Shown here: positions 37,901 to 56,769 of the stretch, piece after piece
How the letters are laid out: each line of letters starts with the position of its first letter
Position numbering within the stretch: the stretch's first letter is position 1
Origin: Paulownia fortunei
Lineage: Eukaryota > Streptophyta > Magnoliopsida > Lamiales > Paulowniaceae
Direction: 5' to 3'
NCBI GenBank assembly: GCA_019321725.1
Contig: CM033120.1
Coordinates: 248,001 to 312,000, forward strand
Length of the DNA stretch: 64,000 nucleotides
The notes under the pieces: model-generated
Told to the model about the DNA's origin: nothing
Database searches by the model: none
What the model saw: only the letters and a program-made list of their open reading frames with translations
Translations under genes and position numbers: made by a program

Positions 37901-40900
37901 CAATAATAAGTTTGTATTTCATTGACCCTATTTATTTGCTAACATTCAAAAAGAAACTCTCCCTCAGCTCTACACAATTGCTTGGTATGTTTTCTTAAAT
38001 AGACTTATCTCTCTCAAGAAAAAAAAAGCTCCAAAGAGCTTATAAACAATATACCATTGACTGAAAATGTTTCTACAGAATCAGCTGAAAGGGAACAGCA
38101 TAGCCACATTTTTTAATCAATTTTCTGCACCTTACTATCTTAAAATAGTTAGAATATCAAGGATATGCCACACTCCAATTTGGATGAATTTCATGTGAGG
38201 AGGGACAGACCCTCTGCCTGTATGTTGAGTGAGGTTGCTTGCTCTCAGATTTTGATTTTAGCATACTTTTTCCCATTTTTTTTTAATTCTTTACATTCTC
38301 GATATTTTGCGGAAACATTACTGTTGAAAAATATCTTTTTCCCTGCAGAAACATAAACGTTTACTTTGTTGAGTTCTTGCATATCATTATAACACATTGT
38401 TTGTTTGTTTTTTAAATTCTAGATGGTCTTCTGGGATTATACAGCAATGAAGGTCTTAACATTGGAGTATGTTCCAGGTATTATTCTGATATCTTTTCTT
38501 TCTACTTTAAGAATTTTCTTATTGACACAATTGTTCTAGATTCATGATACCTTGTGTTATAGGCGCTAATATTATACTGACATCTGTTATATACTTTATA
38601 TTTTTCACCATTTTAATCAGGCATTAAGATAAACCAGTTGGATATGATAGATGTGCGGGGTTATAATCGATCTAAAATTTCGTCACGTGCTATTGAAGCC
38701 TTCTTAATTCAGGTTAGTTTACTGCAATGAATTTAATTGAATAAATTTGTTTTTTTTTTTTTTTCCTCTGTATGATTCAGATCTCTTGTTACTATTGCAG
38801 ATACTAAAGACTGGTTTTTTTCATGCTGATCCTCATCCCGGAAATCTTGCTATTGATGGGGACGAAGCACTCATATACTATGACTTCGGTATGATGGGAG
38901 ACATTAAGAGCATTACAAGGGACAGGCTATTAAAACTTTTCTATGCCGTTTATGAAAAGGATGCAAAAAAGGTGAGCTTTCTTATGATTTTAAATTAGTT
39001 TTATACTTCTGCATTTTTGTTGCCAAACTAGATTGTAAGAATTGAGAAGCAGTTGTTTGCTCTGAAACTACATCTGACTAAATAAATGACCTTAGGCTCC
39101 TCAAGATAAAAGGAGCTTCAATTGTTTAAACACGAATTGAATCCCCGGTTGAATTTAGCCACTTCTATGGTACTTGGCTTTACTGACTCTGCTAGTCATA
39201 ATTTTCCTTATATCGCAACAAATGACACTTACATATACCTTTAATAGATTATTGTTTACCAGTGCAGTTGAATATTTTCTTAAGAAAGTTAAAGCTGTTT
39301 CACACGGAACATGTTATCGAAAGGAATTATAGTGTTTTTCCCTGTGAGTAATGAATCTGACAAGGTTTAAATAACATAATCCATTTATCATGCTGCTGAC
39401 ATCTGTAGTTCTTTTTCAACCAAGCAAATATTCAATGATAGAGACAGTCAGTCATTTTTTGGGTTTTTTTTTTGCCCCTTCTTTAATCTTATTTCATAAA
39501 TTTGCATAAATATAGGAGGAGTTGTAGAAACCAAGCTGATCTATTCAAATTGCAGTAGTTAACACACAAGCTGCCAATGCAGGTTATGCAAAGTCTCGTA
39601 GATCTTGGAGCACTTCAGCCCACAGGGGATATGTCACCAGTATGCTTTTAGACTTACAATTCATTGCTTATATTTTAAAATGACTAATGTTTACCTGACA
39701 AATTAGAATGAAAACTCTGAGCCTATGTCTAATTTATAATGTTTCACCACTTTTTGAATTTTTTATACTTGCCTTCTCTGGAAATTTTTCTGATTTTAGG
39801 TGAGGAGATCAGTACAGTTTTTCTTGGATAATTTGTTAACTCAAAGACCCAATCAGCAGCAAACTTTCTCAGCAATTGGTGAGGTATGCAGGAAGTCAAT
39901 CCCTCGCTTGAAAACAGTTTTTCCTTTTTTAAATTGTTGGGTACTTCCTGAAATAATTGACTAGAAATTTTGGTTGCTGAAGTGGGAGACGTATTTCAAA
40001 TAAGTTACATTTTGGTGAGAAGCACAAAACGTCTCGTCTAGTATCCCCTAAGTTGTTCAAATTAAACGTATGAATTTTTGTGGAACAATGTTATTTTTTT
40101 CTGGAACAATGCAACTCTTGCACCTTGAGGGGAAGGATATTCGTTCTTGCAAGCCCTATGTCAGAAGCTTAGGAAAGTTTTTATTTTCATGAGCAATGCC
40201 TTAATAGCTAAGCATAGTCTACATGCAAAATCCACAAATATATAATGTGGCTGAGGAACTGCTGCCCGTGATTCTTTTAGTAGTCTGATCTTGCAATATT
40301 TTAGAAGAGATGCAGTCCAGAAAGATATCAATATGGAAACTTAATTAAGAAAATAATTGAAATTAATTGCAATATTTTGCCAGTCGCATTACTTGCAGCA
40401 TATGATCAAGTTTGATGATTAGAGAGAAGGGTGGGGAGGGTGGAGGGGGTGAGAAGTGCTCATGATTCTTTTTCAGATGACTTGAAGAACTAATGGAACC
40501 TTTTCCATTTCGTCTATATTGATTCTGATTACTAAATTGTCAGACGTAAGTGTTCAAGGAGAGGAGGATTCCTTATTTTTATCATTCTATCTGATTTTAC
40601 TGCTTGGACTGCACTTTACAAGGAAATGGAAAACTTGTTTGCAGGATTTATTTGCAATAGCAATAGATCAGCCATTTCGGTTTCCTTCCACTTTCACGTT
40701 TGTGGTCAGGGCATTTTCAACACTCGAAGGTGATCTCTCTCTCTCTCTCTCTCTCTAAACAAAAAAGATGAAGATGAAGAATAAACAATTTGAAACTCGT
40801 GGTTGATAGAAGTGTCACTGGACTGCTAAATGATAATCGTTAACAGCTTTTGCACTAATCTCAACCTCAAGTTAAATTCTATACAGAGCAGCTCATCAGT

Positions 40901-42307
40901 TGATTACTACTGTTTTGCTATTGGACCTGAAATGGATTCTTTTCCGCATCATATTTTCTTTCGTTGATATATCTCATCTTCCTTGACAAAATAGTGTGTC
41001 GCACTGTTAATCTGTTGATAATGCATTTAACTTCTTCTTTTGCATGTGATAAGCCGTTATACTGCTAATATCGTCTATATGCTTGAATAACTCGTAATTG
41101 AACTAACATTAAAGCAGTATTGATTTTCTTTAAAAGAACGAAAGTCAGCTGCTTGAAGTTAATTCTTTTTCTTTCCTCCTTGTTTGGTGTTTTTGCTTAT
41201 GATTTCTTGAGACTTCACGTGGTTACCTATATTGCTCTCTTGCAGGCATTGGCTACACTCTGGATCCAGATTTTTCATTCGCTAAGATTGCTGCGCCATA
41301 TGCGCAGGTTCTACATTACTTGTGCTGCTATTCTCATCTATGTGAAACCTGTATTGATCTTGAGATATAACTCTAGATGAGTAAATTTACATACAGGAGC
41401 TCTTAGATGTAAGACAGCAGCAGCGGACAGGGACACAAGTTGTTCAACAAATAAGGAAACAAGCTGAAGATGTAACGTACTTCTGTCTTGATCTCATTTG
41501 AGCAATTTTAAAATTTCTGTCAAACAATAGCTTGATTTCACTAAGATGTACAATCCTCATGCATTGCTACTTCACACTGAATTTTTTCGACCATAATATT
41601 AAACGTGTTCTAAATGTTGTTCAGGCAAGATCGTACACGATCTCCATGCCTTATCGAATCCAACGGATAGAAGACATTGTAAAACAACTTGAATCTGGAG
41701 ACTTAAAGCTCCGAGTTCGTGTCCTTGAGGTGTGATTTGTTTAAACAATTTTATCAAGTTTATGCATTAACTTCAAGAAATCTTCCTCTCTCAGTGCACA
41801 AGTGTAATAAACTTACGATATTCTTAAGCTGTTGAGCATTCTAATCGACAGAAGTCTTCTTTAACTCTCTATCACCACCACTTTTGTTTCATCTGCTGGT
41901 TTTTCCTGTTCAATCAAAACTCCATATTTTGATTCATATGAACAATAATGAAAATGCAAAATCTTCATTTCTCAGTCGGAGAGAGCAGCTCGAAAAGCAA
42001 CCATACTGCAGATGGCAACCATATATACTGTTTTATGGGGTACCCTCCTAAACCTTGGCATGACATTGAACAATCAAGGCAGTCGAATCATTGCAAATGG
42101 TTCGTTTATTGGTGCAGGTGAGTGTTCTAACTTTCATATACATTTTCCATCACATAGGTTTCTTATTTCCATCTATCAATAGAAAAGTTGCATTCTATAC
42201 TTGGTTAAGTACTAATCAAATGTTCATATGCAGGTGTTTTCTTCATTCTATTTGTTAGATCCATGCAAAGGGTGAAAAGGCTTGATAAATTTGAGAAAAT
42301 GCTATGA
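34907..42307 (+). CDS. ABC1-like atypical kinase, chloroplast type (ABC1K7/SIA1-like)
   Basis: Seventeen exons join to 2133 nt (710 residues): 34907-35491, 35614-35757, 35886-36011, 36614-36701, 36778-36871, 37747-37840, 38423-38477, 38621-38712, 38801-38971, 39583-39639, 39800-39883, 40645-40729, 41246-41307, 41397-41471, 41625-41729, 41976-42117, 42234-42307. All junctions keep frame and have GT-AG. UbiB/ABC1 hallmarks are present: KLGQ at 219-222, Ala-rich loop AAASLGQ at 279-285, VVVKVQRPG with Lys300, HADPHPGN at 434-441 and DFG at 454-456. Two hydrophobic segments (about 652-670 and 683-696) form the C-terminal membrane anchor. The N-terminal 140 residues are poorly conserved and transit-peptide-like. 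ABC1K7/8 proteins act in chloroplast envelope lipid, iron and oxidative-stress balance. Choosing K7 over K8 rests on remembered similarity. Confidence 0.92.
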
Positions 42308-45300
42308 ATACTCGGTTCCTAGGTACAAATTTTTTCTTCCTTATTCCATTGATTAGGCCCTCATAAAGGGTGAAAAAAAACTTTTCAAATTTGAGGAAAT
42401 GACATATAAACCTAGAAATTTCTTACACTACAAAGCATTCTTCCTTGTAATTTTTTTTAGGTTCATGCAAGATTTGAAAAGATTGAAATAATTTGAGGAA
42501 ATGTAAAAATTGTTCCTTTTAAGTTGTTCAAAAGAAAATAGTATTATCAGAATTCAAAATATTTGACCATTTGAGCCCTGTTGTATGCACTTATTTTGCA
42601 CTTTTTTTTTTTTTTTAATATACTTTAGTACGAACAACGTTTAGAATCGATATTAAATACTTTGGTTTTAATTTAAATAATCAAATCTAGTTCATTTAGC
42701 CTAATTCTGTAAATCCACAGCTTGCAATGCTCTCTGATCTGCTGCATTATTGGTTCACTAATTGTGATGGGAAATTAGAACCAAGACAATTAATGAATTG
42801 TTGTTTTCTTTTGCAATTAATCAAATCTGTTGGATCTTTCTTACTGGATTTGCAGTTCTCGTGAAATTACGACCCTAAATTATAGGCTTTATTTATGAAT
42901 GATCGTGATGTATCGAGACTTGAAAGTCTGGATGTGTACTACTACATCAAATGGGATTGGACAAATTTTTTTTCTTGTTTTCCGACCTTATTTTTAGAGG
43001 AAAGAAAGTGGGAAAAAACAAAACAAAACAAAACAAAAACGGATACATTTAGAAAGAAAATATGTAAGAAATAAGAATGTGGGGTCTCTATGTTCACATG
43101 CATTTCTAGTTAGTAAAATTTGAATATTAGATTGTTTTATTTATAAAAAATTTCAAAGAGAGTTGAATTTGGTTCACTTTGAAAAAAGTTGCAAATTATT
43201 GTAGCATTTAAATTTTATTATTTCCCAGGCGATTACTTTTTCGTGTTTCCTAGACTCTTTGCTGCTTGTGATTTATTTATTACTCACTTATTTTGATTTA
43301 TTTTTTTTTATTTATAAGATTATAACTCGATAAAAAAAATTCTTAAATTACATATAAAATTTATGTCTCTTGTTGCGAGACGGGTGCTTGTATAAAAATA
43401 TTTCTCTTAGTTGTTAACAAGTGATTTTTTTTTTCTCATATCTTTGTAATCTTTTTGTTCTATTGCATGCTTCATCTTATCAAGAACACATGTTCAATGC
43501 AATTCACAAGGTCGATGAATTTTCATTAGTAGTATTATATAGGGCGTTCACAGTACGGTAAATCGATCAAAACGAATCGAAATAAAAAATATGGTGCATA
43601 TTAAAATCGAACTGAAAAAATTTGATTGGTTATTCGATTTTAATTTTTATGAAAATTCGGTATTCAATTTAATATAGATTTTTGGTTTTGGTTTACTAAA
43701 CGATACCGAATTATGATTTTTTTATATATTTTATATTTTATTTTATGTGTATATTTTTATACTATTTGAATATTTCTTGCTTGCCAAAAATAAAAAATGA
43801 AAACTGAAAATATAATTATATTTTTAATAATTGATTTTTTAAATATTTATTTTTTTAAGAAAATATCGATTACTGAAATACTGAATGAAATACTAAGCAA
43901 AAAAATTCGATAATTACTGAATTGAACCTATTAAACATTTTGACATACTAAATCAAAATTTCAAATTCAATTCAATATTATAATATTAAATAAAAACCCC
44001 TAATTAGTTAATATTATGATGAATGCAATATTTGATTGTTTCACTAAAATAAAATAAACGATAAATTTTAATAATATTAATTTATTTTGAAGTTGGAACT
44101 TAGCACGGTGGATTGGATTTTGATGTTTGATCTATTAAAATAATATAAATTTTTCTTTTTTTTTCAGAAGTGCGATCTTATTATATCATTTATTACATCA
44201 ACTTATCAACAATATAAAATAACTGATTATTTATGAATAGAAAACGACTTCACACGTTTTTTAACATAAAAATAAGGACTTAAATTAATGAGCAACAAAG
44301 GGTTGGTTGGTAAGAAAGGGGCCATGTACAGATGTGTCCACTTTCGATTTCGATGTTTACTAAGTGATAATAATTAACTTTTTTAAAAAAAAAAACAGTC
44401 TAATTAATTTTGTTGTATTGATTTTTCAAATATTTTGATGTTACAAAACTTTCAAATGACAAATTAGTTATGTTGTTTATTACTCCTTCCCTCTCAAAAT
44501 CATTACTCTTATTTCATTTTGAAACAAGTGGCCGAAAAATAAATAAAATTATTCAATACTCGGACACGAGATCAATTATTCAAAATTCGTTTGAATTCAG
44601 TTCGTCGTAAAAAACATAACAAATCAAGTTTAAACATATAATAAAATCTATGTAAAAAAATTAAAATATTTAAGTTTGATTTATGTTCGACTTCGTTAAA
44701 ATTCGTTCAAACTCGACTCGCTTAACAATCGAACCAAACTCTAATATAATTTTTGAAATTTGAAAAAAATTAAAAAAAAAATTGAACAATAACGTGTTCG
44801 CTTGGACTCGATTCATTAATGCCTTTAATATAATATTTTAAAAAAACTTCATTTTCTAAAATGATTTTTTTTTTCCAAAACTACCCTTCATCTAAATTCA
44901 TTTTTATTTTCCATAAAGGAGTGTAATCAAATTTAATAAATGCCTCCAAATATTGGTAAAGATGACAACTCATTGAATGAGTGCATGGAAATTCTAGTTT
45001 GTGTCCCTTTTATAATAATGAAGTAAACAAATGTATGATATTTATTACACTATTTCCACCCAAATAAATAAAAAAATAATAATTAAATATTGAATATTTT
45101 TGTGCTAATCAAAAGTGAAATACATTAAAATTAAGCAAATATCAATTTGTTTTAAATAATATATGTTGTTCAATATTCACTTATTACCATGGAAAAATAA
45201 ACAACGCAAATGAGAAAAGTAATTCTTAATCAAATTATCATATCATAAAGCATATATATAATATATCCCAGTATGATAATGGCAAAGGAATTAAATTTTT

Positions 45301-46066
45301 CTATATAAATCTTCAAATTAATATAAAAAATGTCTCATATTATATAGTATTAGAAAACAAAACCATAGTCATTTTTTTCCAATTACATCTTAAATCAATA
45401 TCCCTCATTTGGCCCACATTGTTTGTGTGATGACTTTATGCTACGTGATAATGTATTTTGATTAATAACCATCCATATACTTTATAATTGAGATAATTGT
45501 CTATTTTGTGGTCAAAATATAAACGATAATATATGTCGTATCGAAATATATATCGAAATATATGAAAAATATCAATTCTAATGTTATCTTTAGTGTTATT
45601 TTGGGTTTTTTTGAAAAAATATTATGAAAAAATCATTAGAAAATGCATGTAGAATAAATGTATTTAGATGAGTTATTGGGATATTATAATTTAATTTAAT
45701 TTCATAAAAATTACGTTTAATTTTACTATAAAAGTATTTTCATATAGGGGGTTTTGTTCGATTAGTATATTAAGATAAGAACTAAAAGTATGTATATATA
45801 TACGAATTATTATGGTAATAAATATATATCCAAATGATTATGATATAAATAATAATTCGGATATATATAAATACATATATGTGTGTATATATATATATGT
45901 GGATTGATGTAATTATCAAAAGATATATAAAAGAGAAGAGTTTTGAAAAAAATAAAAACTTATTTAGGATATTCTAGAAAATAAAAATATAACTTTTTCA
46001 AAGTATATTTGCCAAAGTATTTTTATTTTAAACAAATAGAAATACTTTTATGAAAATGAAATCATA

Positions 46067-46101
<35 letters not shown>

Positions 46102-46259
46102 TGTGTGTGTCTATATATATATATATACATATATACAATTGTGTGTGTCTATATATATATAGACACACACAATTGTATATGTACATAGTGATTGGTATCT
46201 CAATCTCAACAAACAAATATTCCTAAAGTCAAAACATACTGCTTTGTTTGTGTGTGTGC
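42308..46259. other. AT-rich intergenic region with eroded repeats
   Basis: The first 600 bases include the ABC1K 3' UTR. The stretch 43549-44000 starts gggcgttcacagtacggtaaatcg and is rich in cgat/cgaa motifs, like one arm of a common plant foldback element, but I could not find its partner arm. 44548-44820 has ttcgactcg/ttcgttcaa motifs of another such class. Alternating AT and GT/AC simple repeats occupy 45780-45900 and 46066-46180. No gene is supported. Confidence 0.45.
46131..46180. repeat. Perfect 50-bp palindrome
   Basis: Reading atatacaattgtgtgtgtct and then an alternating AT centre, the sequence is identical to its own reverse complement over 50 bases. A second copy of the left arm lies just upstream at about 46094-46126. 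It is 133 bp upstream of the TATA box of the thiolase gene. Confidence 0.9.
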
Positions 46260-46327
46260 CACGTGACTCACTGCAAACACACACTACACACAGTGTGAGC
46301 ACCTTCTCTTGCTATATATATATATAA
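46260..46327 (+). promoter_or_regulatory. Promoter of the acetyl-CoA acetyltransferase gene: G-box and TATA box
   Basis: A CACGTG G-box at 46260-46265 (gccacgtgactc) lies about 50 bp upstream of a strong TATA box, TATATATATATAAAA, at 46313-46327. An untranslated first exon probably ends at 46395 (tacag|gtacgc), and a leader intron probably ends near 47009 (ataacag). The G-box is the binding site of bHLH and bZIP factors, including ABA-response factors. Confidence 0.55.
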
Positions 46328-47034
46328 AAAAGACAGCCAGACCTCTTGGATTTCCATTATCGTGCGTACTCTCTCAATACTCACAACTCCTACAGGTACG
46401 CTATTTATTTACGTGTATGGGATGCATTTGGCTGGATTTCATTTTTTTCCGATCATGTTCTTGAATAGGAAGGAGCTTTTCAATATTCATGCAAATGAAC
46501 TCTCGGCTGTCTTTTGCTGTTTCTGGGTTTCGATTAGATCTAATTTTTGGATCACTGATTCATTTTAGTGGATCGTTTTATGTATTAGAGATCTGTATCT
46601 ATGTCTGTGTATATGGGGTGAGGGGATGAGGGGCGAGCAGTAAAATTATATGGAGTTAAAACTGAATTCATCTTTATAATTCTTAAACAGATAAAGGTAC
46701 AATATGTTTTTTTGTTCTTTCCGAAATTTAATGGTGGAGAAGCGAAGTTTGCTATGATGCAATCAGATTAATTGCATAAATTGAAGGAGAATTTCTTCTT
46801 CTTTTTTATTTTTTTGGCGGGTTGTGGGGTTGCCCGGGTGGGGGTGATAAGTAGTGTTCCGAAACTAATTTAAGTAGATGTCACCTAACTGCATGCTTAT
46901 TCTAATGAACATGAATATTTTTGAGAAATTTAAGGTCATGCATCACATGTTGTTTCTTGGATCAGTGTAATTTTTGTATCTAAAAATTTGAAGGAATTAG
47001 TTATAACAGGCATTAATTTAAGCAAAAGTTGATC

Positions 47035-52345
<5,311 letters not shown>

Positions 52346-54540
52346 TATTTTTCACTTTTTGGTAAGTATGAGGCTCAAATCTGCATATTGATCCATCCTA
52401 CTTCAATAGGAGTCAAAAACCTTCTTAGTGCAGTTAAAAGTTGCAACCGTGTTCTTAGGAAAGAAACTGGCCAATTCTCTTTGAACTCACTAAATTGTGG
52501 AAGTGCGTCTTCTCCACTGGCATCGAAACTAGAAAAAAATTGCTGGCATTTGGTGGACTTATTATAAAACATTAGTCAAGTCTAGCATACTAGATCTTAT
52601 GAATATGATTTAACGTAATTTTAAATTGCCTCCAAGCTCACTTCAGGATGGTTCTTAACTCCAAGCTCACCTTTAAATTATGCCAAACTGTATGATGTAT
52701 CACCCGTTTCGAATAGGTCAGAATCTTTCATTGTAGTTTGTCTGATAATGACTGTCACTTAAGTGCTGCATTTTTTCTGATTTATATGCTGTTGCTTAAT
52801 GAGTTCTGGCTTTAAATGTCTGGTCCAACTGATTGGCATCTCTATGGCAGATTTCTTTCAAATGATGTACGTTGCAACAGAGCAAATTATCCCTGGTTTT
52901 AAGAGATGAACACCAGAGTGGAGTATATTTGTCTGTACTATCTTCTAATTTAGATGAAATTTCCCCTCTATTTTTCTGTCTTCTTTTGTAATCCAATAAA
53001 ATTATCTACTTAGATCAGAAAAGAGAATGTAGGACTACTAATACAGTGTGTATTATCACAATAAGTATTCTTTCTGCATCCAATCAAGTTGCACGAGTCT
53101 CAGTTCATTTTTCTGGCATATGTTTTCAGTAGCACAGAAACAGAACCTCCACTTCGATTTAAGGTCACATCTCTTTTGAGCTAAAACTAACAAATCATCC
53201 TGGAAAAAGATTGTGCTTTACTTATACTGTTGTCTTTTATTTGCCTTGTTTCAAAAGGGTTAAATCTTTGCAATCTTGTGATAAATCATACTCAGGTATC
53301 TTATGTTCTTTGTCATTGTTTGGTCAGGTTTGGTTGGAATAGAGAGGATAAACTATTGCCAATCAGGGCCAAGTTGTAAAGCTCTTTGCTAGAATTTATT
53401 GAGATTCTTCTTGAGATCAATTGTTTGAGCTTAGTTGTTACCCACAGAAAACTTATATTTTGACAAATTTGGAGCATAAGATTTTGACATCGGTTGTTTA
53501 AAATTAATCTTTTGGTAAGTTTAAGCCATCTCGACTTGATAATTTCAGAAAGGTTTATTATACTTATGTTTTTCCTCTTCCATAATTACCAAAGTCTCTT
53601 TCCCAGTTGCTAGGATTTTGGATGGAAAATCAGTGACGAGTTAATAAAATTTTTAAATTTAATATGAATTATATATTTATTAAATTTTTAAAATTTTGTC
53701 CTCGTAAAAAATTAAAAGTATATTTGTGGCCAAAAATAAAAAAATTCAATTTCGCTTCCCCTTTTCTGGTTTCATCCATGTGGAAAATGATGAATTCAAA
53801 ATTTTTTAGTAATGTTTTATTTTGTTGCTATCCTAACTATCATTATATTTCGCTGACCAAAATACATTTGTTAAGATGTGAAATGTAAAAGGGATGTAAA
53901 TGTGATAATTAGATACATAAAAGGACAAAAATTATTGAAACATTATTTTAAATATATAAGCGTTGGATGGAAAAAAAATATATAGTTGTTTGAGGTTAAA
54001 AAAATTAGATGGCGGTTGTTGTTTTGGGGCTCTTCCAAATATGTGATAGACTAACAATTATTTTTGCATTTCTTAAAAGAAAAAAAATTCTTCAATTATT
54101 TTTTTTATTTTTTAGATTAGAAATATCAAAAAAGAGATGTCTTAAAAAAATAATTAGATTTAATTTTACATATAAAATTAATTAATTTTTTTCTATTTTC
54201 CTTTTTTTTTTCTCTCATTTTTTCTTTTTTCTTTTCTAGTTTCTTTCTCCCTTTTTCTTTTTTCTGTCATGACTTTTTTTCTTTTTTCTCTATAAATGAA
54301 ACTTTTGAACTTAAATAAAGTTTGATTTGATTGAAACTCTTAGAAAAATTTGAGCTCAATTTCTTTCAAAATCAACTCAAATTCAAACAAGATTTTAATC
54401 GTGGAATCAAGTTAAAACAATATGTTAACTTTGTACGTGTTATTTATCTTGATGAATAGTTGAAACCCTAAACCCCAAGTAATTGAACATAACAGGGTTT
54501 AAGTTTCAAGCTAAACCCTTAAAACTAAAACTTCAAAAGA

Positions 54541-54545
<5 letters not shown>
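52346..54545. other. Thiolase 3' flank and intergenic region
   Basis: The first several hundred bases are probably 3' UTR. From about 53600 the sequence becomes very AT-rich with poly-pyrimidine runs (54200-54270). No gene is supported; the open frames at 52375, 52796 and 53664 have no features of coding sequence. Confidence 0.5.
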
Positions 54546-54579
<34 letters not shown>

Positions 54580-54757
54580 TGTATGTTTTTCTTGAAAATG
54601 GGAAATTAAAGAAATGAAAAAAGTGGGGGACCAGGGCAAGGTTGTCGGAATTCACATGGCACACCTGGAGTCCTGGACCATTGCCCCACTCTCCCCTGTA
54701 TCTATGCACGTACTGTGCGTAACGCCAACCCCTCTCTCTCTCTCTCTCTCTCTCTCC
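54546..54757 (+). promoter_or_regulatory. AT microsatellite/TATA region and CT-rich leader of the NOI gene
   Basis: An (AT)n run at 54546-54573 continuing into ataaaatat could serve as the TATA region. A (CT)n run at 54731-54757 would lie in the 5' leader, where pyrimidine-rich tracts are common in plants. The start codon is at 54876. Confidence 0.35.
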
Positions 54758-54875
54758 TTTTTCTCTTTCGCTTTTGTGCTTTCATTTGCGGGACAGAGAA
54801 AGAATTTCAATTCTCGACGGACAGTTGCAGAGAAGAAACTCGCAGAATAGCCAATTTCTGCTCAAATAGTGGCCC

Positions 54876-56769
54876 ATGGCGGTACCATTTTCAGCTTCTT
54901 CTTTTGAATTTTCACTCTGTGTGTGTGTTTTGTATCTATGTGCATGTAATTATATCTCTGTGTAGCTTCGTTTGAAATTAATTTTAATATTCGCTTGATT
55001 ATGGTTGATTTTTTGAAGTATATTTACTAGAGGGCTACAGGAAAAAAATTATTTACTGTGCTGCAACTGCAAGTTTAGCATCAATGGAAAATATTTTAGT
55101 GTTGAGCGAACTGCAGGAGTGCTTGTATTGCACACCTTTTTTAAATTAATTTTTGGTTCTTTTTTTTCTTCCCATAAATCCTAGAGTTCCATTAATTTTC
55201 TATAGTAAATGAATTTGATCTATGAACCCTCAAGGTTGCCCTGCATCAGGAGGAATATTGGCATTAATAAATTTCATATGTTGCTCTTTGCTACCTTCTA
55301 ATTCTGTTTATTGATTTTACTCTGCCTATGATTTCATTGGGATGCATGTAGATGTTTATAACCTATTATCTCAGTTAAGTGGTGTAAATATTGAATATTT
55401 GGGGTTTATCTTGATTTTATGGCACCTGCAAACTAACATTTAAAAAGGCGGTTCTTTCATTTAACCGACTCTGGATGGTAAACTTTTCACAGTATATACT
55501 CATGTCCCAAGAGTAACGCTGCATGCTGTTTTCTCAAATCTTAAGTGCTTTTTTATTTTTTTGACTTGATACACCTTACTTGTGAAGATTCTTCCACTTA
55601 TGTGGCGACCGTCCCATCGGCTTCTAATTAAGTATTGTGATTGGCGTGTGTCACTGAAGCATTTAACAGCGTATAAAACTTTACATCCATGACGTCTCTG
55701 TTGTTCGGTTCCATATAGATGGCTTCATGTCTATCTAACCCGTAATATCACTAGCTTAGTAGCAAACTTTGACTACCTATAGAATATTATCTTTTGTTTG
55801 TGAGCTCTTCCTCAGTTTTCATTAATCTTTTCTCTGGCTAATCGCCCCAATGTTTTCAATTTTTTAGCATGTATAAAATCTCAGTAGTATATTGTGATGC
55901 CGCAGGATGCATATACTTGGACTAGTATGCTTCTTTGAGTTCAAAAATGAAATTAAGAAGCATATTGTCCAATTGGTGCAATCTCTTGTACTTGATGCCT
56001 GGTTAAAGTTATGGATTAGTCCAATTGGTGCAATCTCTTGTACTTGATGCCTAATTTCTCTTTCTTTTTCCTGGTGAGCACGATTGCATATCTTTATGAT
56101 AATTGGCAATTTCCACAGGAAAGAGGTCTACCATTACCAAAATTTGGAGAATGGGATGTCAATGATCCAGCATCTGCTGAGGGGTTCACTGTGATCTTTA
56201 ACAAAGCTAGGGATGAGAAAAGGACAGGTGGAAAGTCTGACTCTCCGCCAAAGGATGAGTCCACGTATAAGCACGGATCAACTCTAGGAAAGCCTCATTC
56301 TGTAAGTTGTGCCTGATTGTTAACGCTTCCTTGGGTAGATTACTTTGATATCATATTTTGTTTGAAGCTACCACTTCTGTTCCTGTTTCATGTTAATGCA
56401 ATTCATTCTGGAGTTGTTGCATACCTTTTTATTACCCATTCATGGTTACATTTTTAGATTGAGGTTTTTTCCTTGGATTCACAGTTTCCATAGTCGTTCC
56501 AGTTGATCAGGTGTGCCTTTAACAAGTTTGATACAGAGAATTTGCTTTGTTATGATAAGCAAAATTGGAGTTGATATGAACTCATGCAATAATGGTGCTG
56601 AGGGCTCAGAACATAATGATAGATGATGTAGATAATTAAAAATAGGAAGCATAAATTCGTCGTATTATTCTTGTGGGCAAATATATGTGCTTCAATCTGA
56701 ATTGGTGAGAGTAACAATTTGCAGAAGAAATGGTTTTGCTGCATGCAGTCTGCTTCAGCAGAATCATGA
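54876..56769 (+). CDS. NOI/RIN4-like small membrane-anchored protein
   Basis: Three exons, 54876-54881 (only Met-Ala), 56119-56301 and 56725-56769, give a 77-residue protein. The NOI core is complete: LPLPKFGEWDVNDP, then SAEGFTVIFNKARDEK. The C terminus KKWFCCMQ carries a double Cys that in RIN4-family proteins is acylated and holds the protein at the plasma membrane. RIN4 itself is guarded by immune receptors and cut by bacterial proteases at a PxFGxW site; PKFGEW here is that type of site. Short single-NOI proteins of this size are a known subgroup. The two-codon first exon is normal for the group but easy to miss in gene prediction. The start is supported by an exact in-frame join. Confidence 0.88.
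55967..56052. repeat. Exact 34-bp direct repeat in NOI intron 1
   Basis: A 34-bp string containing ccaattggtgcaatctcttg occurs at 55967-56000 and again, unchanged, at 56019-56052, a 52-bp period. It lies about 65 bp before the exon 2 acceptor. Confidence 0.9.

Noticed and set aside
43549..44000. Foldback transposon starting gggcgttcacagtacgg
   Set aside because: Only one plausible arm is visible, and I could not find the partner arm or a target duplication, so it is mentioned only within the intergenic entry.
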